Below are positions 1 through 5,743 of a DNA stretch of 6,990 bases, in pieces. Below the pieces are notes generated by a model. It worked only from the letters and a program-made list of their open reading frames with translations. It was not told the DNA's origin and searched no databases. This DNA is from Hyphomicrobiales bacterium (GTDB lineage: Bacteria > Pseudomonadota > Alphaproteobacteria > Rhizobiales > Devosiaceae), in contig WFPQ01000137.1 in NCBI GenBank assembly GCA_015487515.1, forward strand, positions 1-6,990, given 5' to 3'. Position 1 is the stretch's first letter. Each line of letters begins with the position of its first letter. The position numbers and the translations under genes are program-made.

Positions 1-1024
1 CGTCAAGGCGGGCCATTTTGTCATCTCCGGCCAGGGATTGCGCGGCCAGTGAATTTTCGGCTCCGGGGTGCCCGTGATCAAGGCTGCCATGGTCATCTGG
101 ATAGTCGAAAGCCTCCTGGTCCGGCCTGGACTCATGGCTGGCAAGTTCGGCCATCAGGGGAGGCTCCCGGCGCTCGAAATCATCTGTTTCCGGTTTTCTG
201 TTCGTATCTTCAAGACGCGGGGTCGGTCCGGTGCCGGTTTCCGGGGGGTGCCAGTGGGATTGCGGCCGGGTTGCGGTGCGTGGTTCTGCTGCCAGCCCTG
301 CCCTGTTGCGGGCCCGGTGCCATGCGGTCCTGGCGCTGTAGTAGACGTGGACAATGGCTCCGAAGGCGATGTCAAAAAAGCCGGTCCTGTCCCTTTCATC
401 ATCAAATTCCATGGATTGATCCCCGCTGTTTGCGGTGCGGTTCTTCATGGACCTGATGCCGGCACTGAGCCAGAAGAGGGCAATGGTGGGAGGGGCAAGA
501 ATGGCTGCATAGATGATGGATCCGGCCGTTCCCGGCTCGCTGCCGGTTATAAGGGCTGCAAGATTACCGAATGCGGAGCCGATCAGGCCGCCAAGGCCGG
601 TTGGAAGGGGCCAGTTGGGGGAGGTGGGCAGAAAGGAAAACAGGCCGGCCAGAAGAATGCCGCCGCCCAGCAGGGCGAGCATGCGCAGGGGCCATGCGGT
701 CGGGGTCTTGTGATACAGCATCTTCCAGCCCCAGATGGAGGGGGGAACCAGCATGACGAGGCTGGCAAGGCCGAAGAACTGCATCCAGATATCGGAAAAT
801 ACGGCCCCGGGAAATCCAAGCCAGTTTGAGGGTGTCTTGTCGGTGGCATAGGAAAGGCTGGGATCATCCACGGACCAGGAGGCATAGGACAGGAATGAAA
901 GGGCAATCAAAAACAGGACCAGGGCACCGATCAGGCGCAGGGGAATCTTGAGTTCCACGAATTTCTGAGGCTCCACCTGGGGGTCGGTGGTTTGATCATT
1001 CGCAACAATCGAATTTCTCGCCAT
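1..1024 (-). CDS. ftsK: DNA translocase FtsK, N-terminal part (gene runs off the left edge)
   Basis: FtsK is a membrane-anchored DNA pump that links cell division to chromosome dimer resolution at the septum. The frame starts at ATG 1024 and stays open for 341 codons to position 1. What is visible is the membrane domain: hydrophobic segments at about residues 29-50, 79-100, 113-132, 143-160 and 170-190. Between the first two lies the alphaproteobacterial signature of a periplasmic loop, with DDPSLSYAT at 53-61 and NWLGFPGA at 67-74. From about residue 195 comes a charged, Pro/His/Asp-rich linker, as expected before the motor. The ATPase motor (Walker A/B) and gamma domain lie outside the window, so function is inferred from the N-terminus only. 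The Shine-Dalgarno is weak: no good GGAG precedes the ATG. The gene follows the amt terminator and appears separately transcribed. Other membrane proteins with five helices are possible but the loop motif makes FtsK much more likely. Confidence 0.92.
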   Translation of the reverse strand, partial: MARNSIVANDQTTDPQVEPQKFVELKIPLRLIGALVLFLIALSFLSYASWSVDDPSLSYATDKTPSNWLGFPGAVFSDIWMQFFGLASLVMLVPPSIWGWKMLYHKTPTAWPLRMLALLGGGILLAGLFSFLPTSPNWPLPTGLGGLIGSAFGNLAALITGSEPGTAGSIIYAAILAPPTIALFWLSAGIRSMKNRTANSGDQSMEFDDERDRTGFFDIAFGAIVHVYYSARTAWHRARNRAGLAAEPRTATRPQSHWHPPETGTGPTPRLEDTNRKPETDDFERREPPLMAELASHESRPDQEAFDYPDDHGSLDHGHPGAENSLAAQSLAGDDKMARLD

Positions 1025-1093
1025 GGTACTCAAGGGCTCTTTACTGATACTGATGTGGTCAACTCAAAAATCACCGGCAAATCTGGTCATGGC

Positions 1094-1125
1094 AATATAC
1101 AGGCCCGTGGTTAACCGGGTCCTAA
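1094..1125 (-). promoter_or_regulatory. Possible CtrA-type promoter of ftsK
   Basis: Positions 1111-1125 carry TTAA-N7-CTAA, matching 7 of 8 bases of the CtrA box TTAA-N7-TTAA known from Alphaproteobacteria. On the minus strand a TATATT hexamer (1099-1094) could be a -10 element. A -35 placed 17 nt upstream would fall at about 1117-1122, inside the box, which is the arrangement of many CtrA-activated promoters. The implied transcript start near 1087 leaves a 5' leader of roughly 60 nt before ftsK. Short motifs like this occur by chance, and no recognisable sigma-70 -35 is present. This is an inference. Confidence 0.3.
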
Positions 1126-1147
1126 CCGGCAATAAAATCGCCCATGG

Positions 1148-1185
1148 ACAAAACAAGGCCCGGCAGGCGGAAAACCTGCCGGGCC
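1148..1185 (-). terminator. Rho-independent terminator of the glnK-amtB operon
   Basis: A perfect 11-bp stem (GGCCCGGCAGG at 1157-1167 paired with CCTGCCGGGCC at 1175-1185) encloses a 7-nt loop. Read on the minus strand it is followed by a T-rich tract, TTGTTTTGT (1156-1148). It begins 48 nt past the amt stop codon. The plus-strand side has only a short T4 run, so it is oriented for the ammonium operon. It separates that operon from ftsK. Confidence 0.88.
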
Positions 1186-1233
1186 AATGATTTTGAGACA
1201 ATGAAAACCAGTGTCTGAAACAGCCGTCCTATC

Positions 1234-2670
1234 TTAGAATTCGGGGTAGGCTTCGACCCCGACTTCGGACTTGTCCAGACCAAGGGATTCGTCTTCCTTG
1301 CTGACCCGGATTCCCATGGTGGCCTTCAGAATAAGCCACAGGATGGAAGAGGCAACAAAGGTGAAGGCACCAATGGCAATAACGCCAATGGCCTGGGTTG
1401 CAAAGGTTCCACTGCCCGAAAGCGGAGTGATCATGGTTCCCCAGATACCGGCAAACAGGTGAACCGGGATGGCACCGACCACGTCATCGAGCTTGAACCT
1501 GTCGAGCATGGGAATGGCAAATACCACGATTGCTCCACCGACCCCGCCGATGAACAGGGTCTGGACAACGCTTGGAGCCAGGGGCTCGGCGGTGATGGAA
1601 ACCAGACCGGCAAGGGCGCCGTTGATGACCATGGTGACGTCGACCTTCTTGTAGATCAGCTGTACCAGGATCATGGCGGTGACAGCGCCGGCAGCGGCAG
1701 CCAGGTTGGTGTTGGCAAAGATGCGGGAGACATCGCCAATATCGGCAATGGTTCCCATGGCCAGCTGGGAGGCGCCGTTAAATCCGAACCAGCCCATCCA
1801 CAGGATGAACATGCCAAGGGTGGCAAGGGGAATTGAGGAACCCGGCATGGGGGTAATGGAGCCGTCAGCGCCATATTTGCCGCTGCGGGCACCAATGAAT
1901 ATCACGCCGGCAAGGGCCGCCCAGCCGCCAACCGAGTGAACGATGGTGGAGCCGGCAAAATCGGCAAAACCGATTTCGGAAAGCCAGCCGCCGCCCCACT
2001 GCCACATGCCGGTGATGGGATAAAAGACCCCGGTAAGAACAACCGTGAAAACAAGGAAGGCCCAGAGCTTGACCCGTTCTGCAACCGCCCCGGAAACAAT
2101 GGAGGCGGTGGCGGCAACGAATGCCATCTGGAAGAACCAGTCGGAGGCAACGGAATATCCGGCCTCGGCAGTTTCCTCGCCAACGCCGGGGAAATTATAG
2201 GGGGCGAAGGTGCCGATGAAGCCGCCTGCCTGGCCGCCATACATGACATTGTAGCCAATGAGCCAGAACATGAGACCGGCAATGGAATAAAGGGCGATGT
2301 TCTTCAGGGCCTGCATGGAAACGTTTTTCCTGCGTACCAGGCCGGTTTCGAGCATGGTAAAGCCCGCGGCCATCCACATTACGAGGAATCCGCCGATCAG
2401 GAACAGCAGTGTATTGAAGATCTTGGCATCGCGGTCGCCAAAGGTATCCTTTATGGTCATGCTTATGGCTTCGCTGGCAGCCGCTGCGGCCTCTTCAGGG
2501 GTTGCCCCGCCGGCCAGGGCCTCTTCGGAAGCGGCAGCGCCGATGGCCTCCAGGGTGGAGTTTATGGTTGAACCTATGTCGATGGATTGGGCCATGACGG
2601 GAGTGGCGGCAATGAAAATTGCCATGAAAGCCAGGATCAGGGTCCTTGGCAATGAAAGAAAACGGGTCAT
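1234..2670 (-). CDS. amtB: Ammonium transporter (Amt family) with signal peptide and periplasmic extension
   Basis: Ammonium channel of the inner membrane, 478 residues from ATG 2670. This start has a GGAG eight bases upstream and gives a clean signal peptide (residues 1-27, ending TPVMA before QS). Residues 28-83 form an Ala/Glu-rich segment, probably periplasmic, before the first channel helix. Pore residues of E. coli AmtB are recognisable: Phe184 (Phe107 gate), Asp237 and His245 (Asp160, His168) in DFAGSTIVH, Phe297 and Ser301 (Phe215, Ser219) in WFGFNGAS, and His404 (His318) in IPVHLFAGIWGTM. So it is expected to conduct ammonium. The usual FYGGLVR of helix 1 is replaced by TMLETGLVRRKN. 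The C-terminus carries GLDKSEVGVEAYP, like the GLD-x-x-EHG-x-x-AY tail contacted by P-II proteins. It lies 35 nt after glnK and ends before a strong terminator. A TTG start at 2709 is possible but unlikely. Confidence 0.96.
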   Translation of the reverse strand: MTRFLSLPRTLILAFMAIFIAATPVMAQSIDIGSTINSTLEAIGAAASEEALAGGATPEEAAAAASEAISMTIKDTFGDRDAKIFNTLLFLIGGFLVMWMAAGFTMLETGLVRRKNVSMQALKNIALYSIAGLMFWLIGYNVMYGGQAGGFIGTFAPYNFPGVGEETAEAGYSVASDWFFQMAFVAATASIVSGAVAERVKLWAFLVFTVVLTGVFYPITGMWQWGGGWLSEIGFADFAGSTIVHSVGGWAALAGVIFIGARSGKYGADGSITPMPGSSIPLATLGMFILWMGWFGFNGASQLAMGTIADIGDVSRIFANTNLAAAAGAVTAMILVQLIYKKVDVTMVINGALAGLVSITAEPLAPSVVQTLFIGGVGGAIVVFAIPMLDRFKLDDVVGAIPVHLFAGIWGTMITPLSGSGTFATQAIGVIAIGAFTFVASSILWLILKATMGIRVSKEDESLGLDKSEVGVEAYPEF

Positions 2671-2678
2671 AAAATCAG

Positions 2679-2683
2679 CTCCG
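2679..2683 (-). promoter_or_regulatory. Ribosome-binding site that fixes the amtB start
   Basis: CGGAG on the minus strand sits eight bases before ATG 2670. It favours this ATG over the in-frame TTG at 2709 that overlaps the glnK stop codon, and over ATG 2697 (fifth codon of the TTG frame). Confidence 0.7.
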
Positions 2684-2705
2684 AAAATGTTTGTCATTAA
2701 AATGG

Positions 2706-3047
2706 TCAAAGGGCGTCCGGTCCGGTTTCGCCGGTGCGAATGCGGGTGACGGCCTCAAGGTCAAGAACAAAGATCTTGCCGTCTCCGATGCGATCGGTAT
2801 TGGCGGCCTCCTTGATGGCCGTGGTGACGGCGGCGGCCCGGGCCTCGTCGGGAACCGCGATTTCAACCTTGAGCTTTGGCACAAAGTGAACCGCATATTC
2901 GGCCCCGCGATAGATTTCGGAATGGCCCTTCTGGCGGCCATAGCCCTTGACTTCGGACACGGTCATTCCATGCACGTCCAGGGCGTTCAGCGCCTGCCTG
3001 ATGTCTTCGATCCGGGAGGGCTTTATAATTGCAATAACCAGTTTCAT
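2706..3047 (-). CDS. glnK: Nitrogen regulatory protein P-II (GlnK type)
   Basis: Cytoplasmic trimeric sensor of nitrogen and energy status that binds ATP/ADP and 2-oxoglutarate and controls the Amt channel and other nitrogen targets. The protein has 113 residues, the usual length. Family landmarks are all present: MKLVIAIIKP at the N-terminus, VKGYGRQKGH at 33-42, the T-loop with GHSEIYRGAEY whose last Tyr is residue 51 (the GlnD uridylylation site), RIGDGKIFVLD at 87-96 (nucleotide-binding B-loop) and RIRTGE at 102-107. ATG 3047 has AGGAG five bases upstream. The gene precedes amtB in the same orientation with a 35-nt gap, which is why I name it GlnK rather than GlnB; sequence alone does not separate the paralogues. 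A sigma-54 promoter lies about 50 nt upstream of the start codon. Confidence 0.96.
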   Translation of the reverse strand: MKLVIAIIKPSRIEDIRQALNALDVHGMTVSEVKGYGRQKGHSEIYRGAEYAVHFVPKLKVEIAVPDEARAAAVTTAIKEAANTDRIGDGKIFVLDLEAVTRIRTGETGPDAL

Positions 3048-3093
3048 GGTTGCTCCTGTTGGTTGTGATCATTAAATTCTCCCCCGTTGTCAT

Positions 3094-3109
3094 TCAAATG
3101 CCGTGCCAG
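3094..3109 (-). promoter_or_regulatory. Sigma-54 (-24/-12) promoter of glnK-amtB
   Basis: On the minus strand, CTGGCACG (3109-3102), four bases, then TTGA (3097-3094) matches the RpoN consensus YTGGCACG-N4-TTGC at every position except the last C of the -12 element. The spacing is exact. The predicted transcript start is near 3082, giving a leader of about 35 nt ending in the glnK ribosome-binding site. Sigma-54 control of glnK-amtB under nitrogen limitation is well established in proteobacteria, so motif, spacing and context agree. Confidence 0.8.
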
Positions 3110-3163
3110 ACTCGAAATTTGCTCATATCCATTTGATCTTATTGGATTAATTACGGAGGTTAA

Positions 3164-3214
3164 ATGAAAGGGCGGATAGTGAAAAACAACAAAAGCCTTA
3201 AAAACAGGCACTAA
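3164..3214 (+). CDS. Possible 16-residue peptide ORF with strong Shine-Dalgarno
   Basis: A complete mini-ORF begins at ATG 3164 and stops at TAA 3212-3214. GGAGGT (3155-3160) lies three bases before the ATG, one of the strongest ribosome-binding sites in the window. The peptide, MKGRIVKNNKSLKNRH, is very basic. It resembles the first residues of bacterial ribosomal protein L36 of the MKVRNSLKSLKNRH type, including an identical KSLKNRH end, but the next codons do not continue as L36 in any frame. It could be a leader peptide, a decayed rpmJ start, or chance. It lies divergent from glnK, overlaps one candidate enhancer palindrome, and is 256 nt before the hydroxylase gene. I do not know its function. 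Confidence 0.3.
   Translation: MKGRIVKNNKSLKNRH
3194..3210 (-). promoter_or_regulatory. Candidate NtrC enhancer site 1 (degenerate palindrome)
   Basis: Read on the minus strand this is TGCCTGTTTTTAAGGCT, an imperfect 17-bp inverted repeat with GCCT/AGGC arms. Its centre is about 120 bp upstream of the predicted sigma-54 transcript start. The 17-bp size and TGC...GC(A/T) ends resemble the NtrC consensus TGCAC-N7-GTGCA, but the inner arm bases differ. Assignment rests mostly on position. Confidence 0.3.
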
Positions 3215-3223
3215 TACCAGCTA

Positions 3224-3240
3224 TGCCTAAAATTTGGGCA
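3224..3240 (-). promoter_or_regulatory. Candidate NtrC enhancer site 2 (near-perfect palindrome)
   Basis: TGCCCAAATTTTAGGCA on the minus strand is a 17-bp palindrome with a single mismatched pair. Its centre is 30 bp, about three helical turns, from that of the similar palindrome at 3194-3210 and about 150 bp upstream of the predicted sigma-54 start. Paired 17-bp sites three turns apart upstream of a sigma-54 promoter are typical of NtrC. The arms match the NtrC consensus only partly, so another dimeric regulator is possible. Confidence 0.35.
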
Positions 3241-3370
3241 AAAAATACGGGCGGGGCAGATGGAAAATTCTGCAGGATCAATGATTGGAAAATGATTGTC
3301 TGAGCAATGGATGATTTTGCTCAAAAACAATGCTAAGCAATCTGAAGTGAGGGAAGGCGTGAGCGGTGCC

Positions 3371-3430
3371 ATGGAAAGTGCTGTCATGAAAAGTGCTGTC
3401 ATGGAAACGGGCGTCATGAAATTGCTGGAA
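3371..3430 (+). repeat. 15-bp tandem repeat, about 3.5 units, upstream of the hydroxylase gene
   Basis: Units ATGGAAAGTGCTGTC (3371-3385) and ATGAAAAGTGCTGTC (3386-3400) differ at one base. A third unit (3401-3415) differs from the first at four positions, and a fourth (3416-3430) keeps only the ATG-(G/A)AA start. The period is a multiple of three, so one frame reads as a repeated pentapeptide M(E/K)SAV. It ends 40 nt before the hydroxylase start codon. The array is visible directly; its role is unknown. Confidence 0.85.
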
Positions 3431-3470
3431 CATTGGGGACGGTTCCGGCATCAGGCGAAAATATGGGCTG

Positions 3471-4706
3471 ATGGGAAAATCTTTGAAAACCGGTACTGAA
3501 AAATTCGATGTTGCAATAGTCGGGGGTGGTCCGGCGGGGCTGACAATGGCGGCCGGGCTGGTTCACATCATGCCCGAACTGAAGGTTTGTGTATGTGATC
3601 GGGGTCAGTTCCGGGTTCCAGCTGATGCACGCTCGCTGGCCCTGGCGGCAGGGGTCACCAGGATTTTTCAGTCCTTAGGTATCTGGGAGGGCATGCAAAA
3701 GGATTCCAGCCCCATCGCAAGAATGAAAATAACCGATTCGGGGCCGGGGGATCGTTCCCGTCCCCTGCTCCTTTCCTTTGAGGGGCAGGTTGCCCCCGGG
3801 CAGCCCTTTGCCCACATGGTGCCGTTTCGGGATATCGTCGACCAGTTGCTCAAAAAGACAAGGGGCAAGGTTTCCATGATCGGTTCTGTCGAGGTCGTTT
3901 CCCTGGACACGGAAGGACCGGTGGCAAAGATTTCCCTTGATGATGGTGCTTTGATAGAGGCGGAACTCGTGGTGGCTGCCGATGGCTCCAGATCGAAATT
4001 GCGGTCTCTGGCGGCCATAAATACCGTTGTTCATGATTACAGGCAGGTGGGACTGGTCTCGACCATTTCCCATGAGCTTGATCATGAGCAGACGGCCTTT
4101 GAACATTTTCGCCCCTCCGGCCCTTTTGCCAGCCTGCCGCTGAGGGGTAAAAAATCGTCGCTGGTCTGGACTGAAGGGGCAAAAAATGCCCGGCGCCTGC
4201 AAAAGCTGGAGACCGCAGAGCAGGTTGCCCATATCGAGGAGGCCATGGGCAATTGCCTGGGCAGGACAAGGCTCGAGGAACCCATACAGGGTTTTCCTTT
4301 ACGTCTTTGCATCGCCCGGGAGTTTGTCAGGCCGCGCCTGGTTCTGCTCGGGGATGCGGCTCATGCCATTCACCCGATAACCGGACAGGGGCTGAATCTT
4401 GGGCTGAAGGACGTGGCGGCATTGCTTGAAATATTGATAAACTGCCTGCGGCGGGGGCAGGACATGGGCTCTCTTCAGACATTGCAGGACTATGAGCGCT
4501 GGCGGCGGCTGGATGTGGCATTGATGGCCATGGCCACGGACGGGCTGAACAGGCTGTTTTCCAATGATATCGTTCCACTGAGAATTGCAAGGGATCTGGG
4601 GCTCGGGCTGGTCGACAGGGCTCCGGTCATAAAAAAGGCCCTTGTTCGCCATGCAGCGGCAATCGGCAGTGGAGAACCACGCCTGCTGCGGGGACTTGAA
4701 ATCTAG
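3471..4706 (+). CDS. FAD-dependent ubiquinone biosynthesis hydroxylase, UbiH/UbiF/VisC/COQ6 family
   Basis: Flavoprotein monooxygenase predicted to hydroxylate the aromatic ring of ubiquinone precursors at the inner face of the membrane. Length, 411 residues, is normal. The N-terminal FAD dinucleotide fold is DVAIVGGGPAG at 13-23. The family's DG motif is VVAADGSRSKLR at 167-178. The second FAD/ribityl motif is LVLLGDAAHAIHPITGQGLNLGLKD at about 290-314, where HPITGQGLNLG is diagnostic of the UbiH/COQ6 branch. ATG 3471 is the only normal start in the frame after the upstream stop at 3417; its Shine-Dalgarno is poor. It is the lone sizeable plus-strand gene, divergent from glnK and convergent with the Trm112-like gene. 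Which ring position it modifies (UbiH, UbiF, or the broader alphaproteobacterial UbiL) cannot be read from the sequence, so no symbol is given. Upstream sigma-70 elements are not evident. Confidence 0.93.
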   Translation: MGKSLKTGTEKFDVAIVGGGPAGLTMAAGLVHIMPELKVCVCDRGQFRVPADARSLALAAGVTRIFQSLGIWEGMQKDSSPIARMKITDSGPGDRSRPLLLSFEGQVAPGQPFAHMVPFRDIVDQLLKKTRGKVSMIGSVEVVSLDTEGPVAKISLDDGALIEAELVVAADGSRSKLRSLAAINTVVHDYRQVGLVSTISHELDHEQTAFEHFRPSGPFASLPLRGKKSSLVWTEGAKNARRLQKLETAEQVAHIEEAMGNCLGRTRLEEPIQGFPLRLCIAREFVRPRLVLLGDAAHAIHPITGQGLNLGLKDVAALLEILINCLRRGQDMGSLQTLQDYERWRRLDVALMAMATDGLNRLFSNDIVPLRIARDLGLGLVDRAPVIKKALVRHAAAIGSGEPRLLRGLEI

Positions 4707-4740
4707 GGACCGGGTGCTGGCGGGCGGTTTTTTCAGGGAT

Positions 4741-4775
4741 GTCCGGTCTGTGGGGAGATTGTCAGGGAACCGGAC
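4741..4775. repeat. Inverted repeat in the convergent spacer
   Basis: GTCCGGT (4741-4747) and ACCGGAC (4769-4775) form a perfect 7-bp inverted repeat around a 21-nt loop. It lies between the convergent hydroxylase and Trm112-like genes, but neither side is followed by a T-tract, so I do not call it an intrinsic terminator. It may still form a 3'-end hairpin. Confidence 0.4.
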
Positions 4776-4812
4776 CTGCAAGGGCAGAATTGGCACAGGG
4801 GGCGTAAAGTTA

Positions 4813-4843
4813 GGCGGGATAATTTGAAGACGGGATATTTGAA
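4813..4843. repeat. Short tandem duplication (16 + 15 bp) beside the Trm112-like stop
   Basis: GGCGGGATAATTTGAA (4813-4828) is followed directly by GACGGGATATTTGAA (4829-4843), differing by one substitution and one missing base. It lies 7 nt beyond the stop codon of the Trm112-like gene. No function is evident. Confidence 0.7.
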
Positions 4844-4850
4844 AACGAGT

Positions 4851-5084
4851 TCACTTGAAGCGGTCTATTTCTTCCTCGGTAAGGTTGCGGGCTTCGCTCA
4901 GGCAAAGCAGGGGCACTCCCTTGACGATCGGGTAGGCAACCCTTGTTACCGGTGAAATCAGTTCGTTCTTGTCTTCACTGATGGAAAGGCTGGTTTTGGT
5001 AAGGGGGCAGACGAGCATTTCAAGGGCCCGGACATCCACCTGTGAGGCCTGTTCTTTGGGGTTTCGTTTCTTTTCGCTGTTCAT
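4851..5084 (-). CDS. Trm112-family (YcaR-like) small protein
   Basis: 77-residue protein of the Trm112p/YcaR family. Eukaryotic Trm112 is an activating partner of methyltransferases that modify tRNA, rRNA and release factors; the bacterial role is less settled. The family core spans about residues 20-67: LEMLVCPLTKTSL at 21-33, a short ELISP strand, VAYPIVKGVPLLC at 49-61 and LSEARNLTEEE. Residues 1-18 are a charged extension. Only the first zinc-site cysteine (Cys26) remains: the usual CPxC is CPLT, so classic zinc binding is doubtful. The ATG at 5084 overlaps the stop of the LON-domain gene as ATGA, which suggests translational coupling and explains the lack of its own Shine-Dalgarno. It is the last gene of its transcript. 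Confidence 0.86.
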   Translation of the reverse strand: MNSEKKRNPKEQASQVDVRALEMLVCPLTKTSLSISEDKNELISPVTRVAYPIVKGVPLLCLSEARNLTEEEIDRFK

Positions 5085-5743
5085 TGGATATTGGTGCCGG
5101 ATGCAGCGGCAATTTCCATTTCGGCAAGGGCAATCAGGGTCTGGGCCCGCTGATTTATGGAATTTGCTTCAAGCAGGGCCTGTTTTTCGGGGGGGCCGTA
5201 GGGTGAAAGTACGCAGCACATGTTTATAAGCATGGAGGTGTTCAGGGTCTTTATGGCATCCCAGTCAAATTCGAATCGGGCAAATTCCGCATAATCGCGC
5301 ATCGAGCGCAAAAATTCCTCCCGGTTGACCTTGTCAGCTCCAAAGTCGGGGTCGAAATCACTTTCATAGGCATCATAGCTTGCCCTTGCCAGGCGGTAGG
5401 GTTTTTCATGGGGCAACTCTTCAACCAGGTCGAAGCGGCACAATCCTTCCAGGACGACCAGATACTTGCCTTCTTCCTGTTCTTCGAAGGCGCGGACATG
5501 GCCAAGGCAGCCAACCTTTTGCAGGGGGGCCCGGTTCGAGGCTGGTGATTCTTCTTTGTCATCCCTGGGCTGGATGAGGCCAATTATGCGGTCCCCGCCC
5601 AATATGTCCTGCAAAAGTGCAAGATAGCGGGGCTCAAATATTATCAGGGGGCGCTGGGTCTGGGGCAGCAAAAGGGCTCCGGAAAGGGGAAAAAGCGCCA
5701 CATTTTCATCAATGTCATGGATGGAAGACGGTTTTTTTTTCAT
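5081..5743 (-). CDS. LON peptidase substrate-binding domain protein (stand-alone, no protease)
   Basis: 220-residue protein made only of the N-terminal substrate-binding domain of Lon, without its AAA+ or peptidase parts. The hallmark is at the start: VALFPLSGALLLPQTQ (15-30) then RPLIIFEPRY (31-40). Next come GDRIIGLIQP (50-59), GCLGHVRAFEEQEEGKYLVVLEGLCRF (78-104), where the G-x-V pattern and the GLCRF strand are typical, and a helical C-terminal half (about 141-213). The full family length argues against truncation. Such proteins are thought to bind unfolded or partner proteins; the molecular role is not known. ATG 5743 has AGGA six bases upstream. The gene ends in an ATGA overlap with the Trm112-like gene, and lies 198 nt after the thioredoxin-TPR gene, a neighbour that is also linked to proteostasis. 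Confidence 0.92.
   Translation of the reverse strand: MKKKPSSIHDIDENVALFPLSGALLLPQTQRPLIIFEPRYLALLQDILGGDRIIGLIQPRDDKEESPASNRAPLQKVGCLGHVRAFEEQEEGKYLVVLEGLCRFDLVEELPHEKPYRLARASYDAYESDFDPDFGADKVNREEFLRSMRDYAEFARFEFDWDAIKTLNTSMLINMCCVLSPYGPPEKQALLEANSINQRAQTLIALAEMEIAAASGTNIQ

Noticed and set aside
68..829. Long open frame on the plus strand opposite ftsK
   Set aside because: Its translation is Gly/Pro/Arg-rich with no recognisable motif, while the minus strand reads as an FtsK membrane domain with clear signature residues. It is a mirror of the real gene's codon bias.
1111..1118. TTAACCGG-type short repeats and the GGTTAACC palindrome (1109-1116) as an operator
   Set aside because: An 8-bp palindrome is too short to support on its own. 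Only the CtrA-like spacing made the region worth listing.
1936..2571. 211-codon open frame on the plus strand opposite amtB
   Set aside because: Gly/Asn-rich, no motif, no ribosome-binding site. The Amt reading on the other strand is unambiguous.
2671..2709. Longer amtB product from the TTG at 2709
   Set aside because: It would put 13 residues before an otherwise canonical signal peptide, and GGAG is correctly spaced only for ATG 2670.
3296..3499. 67-codon plus-strand frame as a gene
   Set aside because: It needs a TTG start or the ATG at 3311, neither with a good ribosome-binding site, overlaps the hydroxylase start, and its composition is set by the 15-bp repeat. Kept only as a finding.
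4709..4733. Terminator for the hydroxylase gene (ACCG...CGGT followed by T6)
   Set aside because: The stem is only 4 bp with a 12-nt loop, too weak to call despite the T run.
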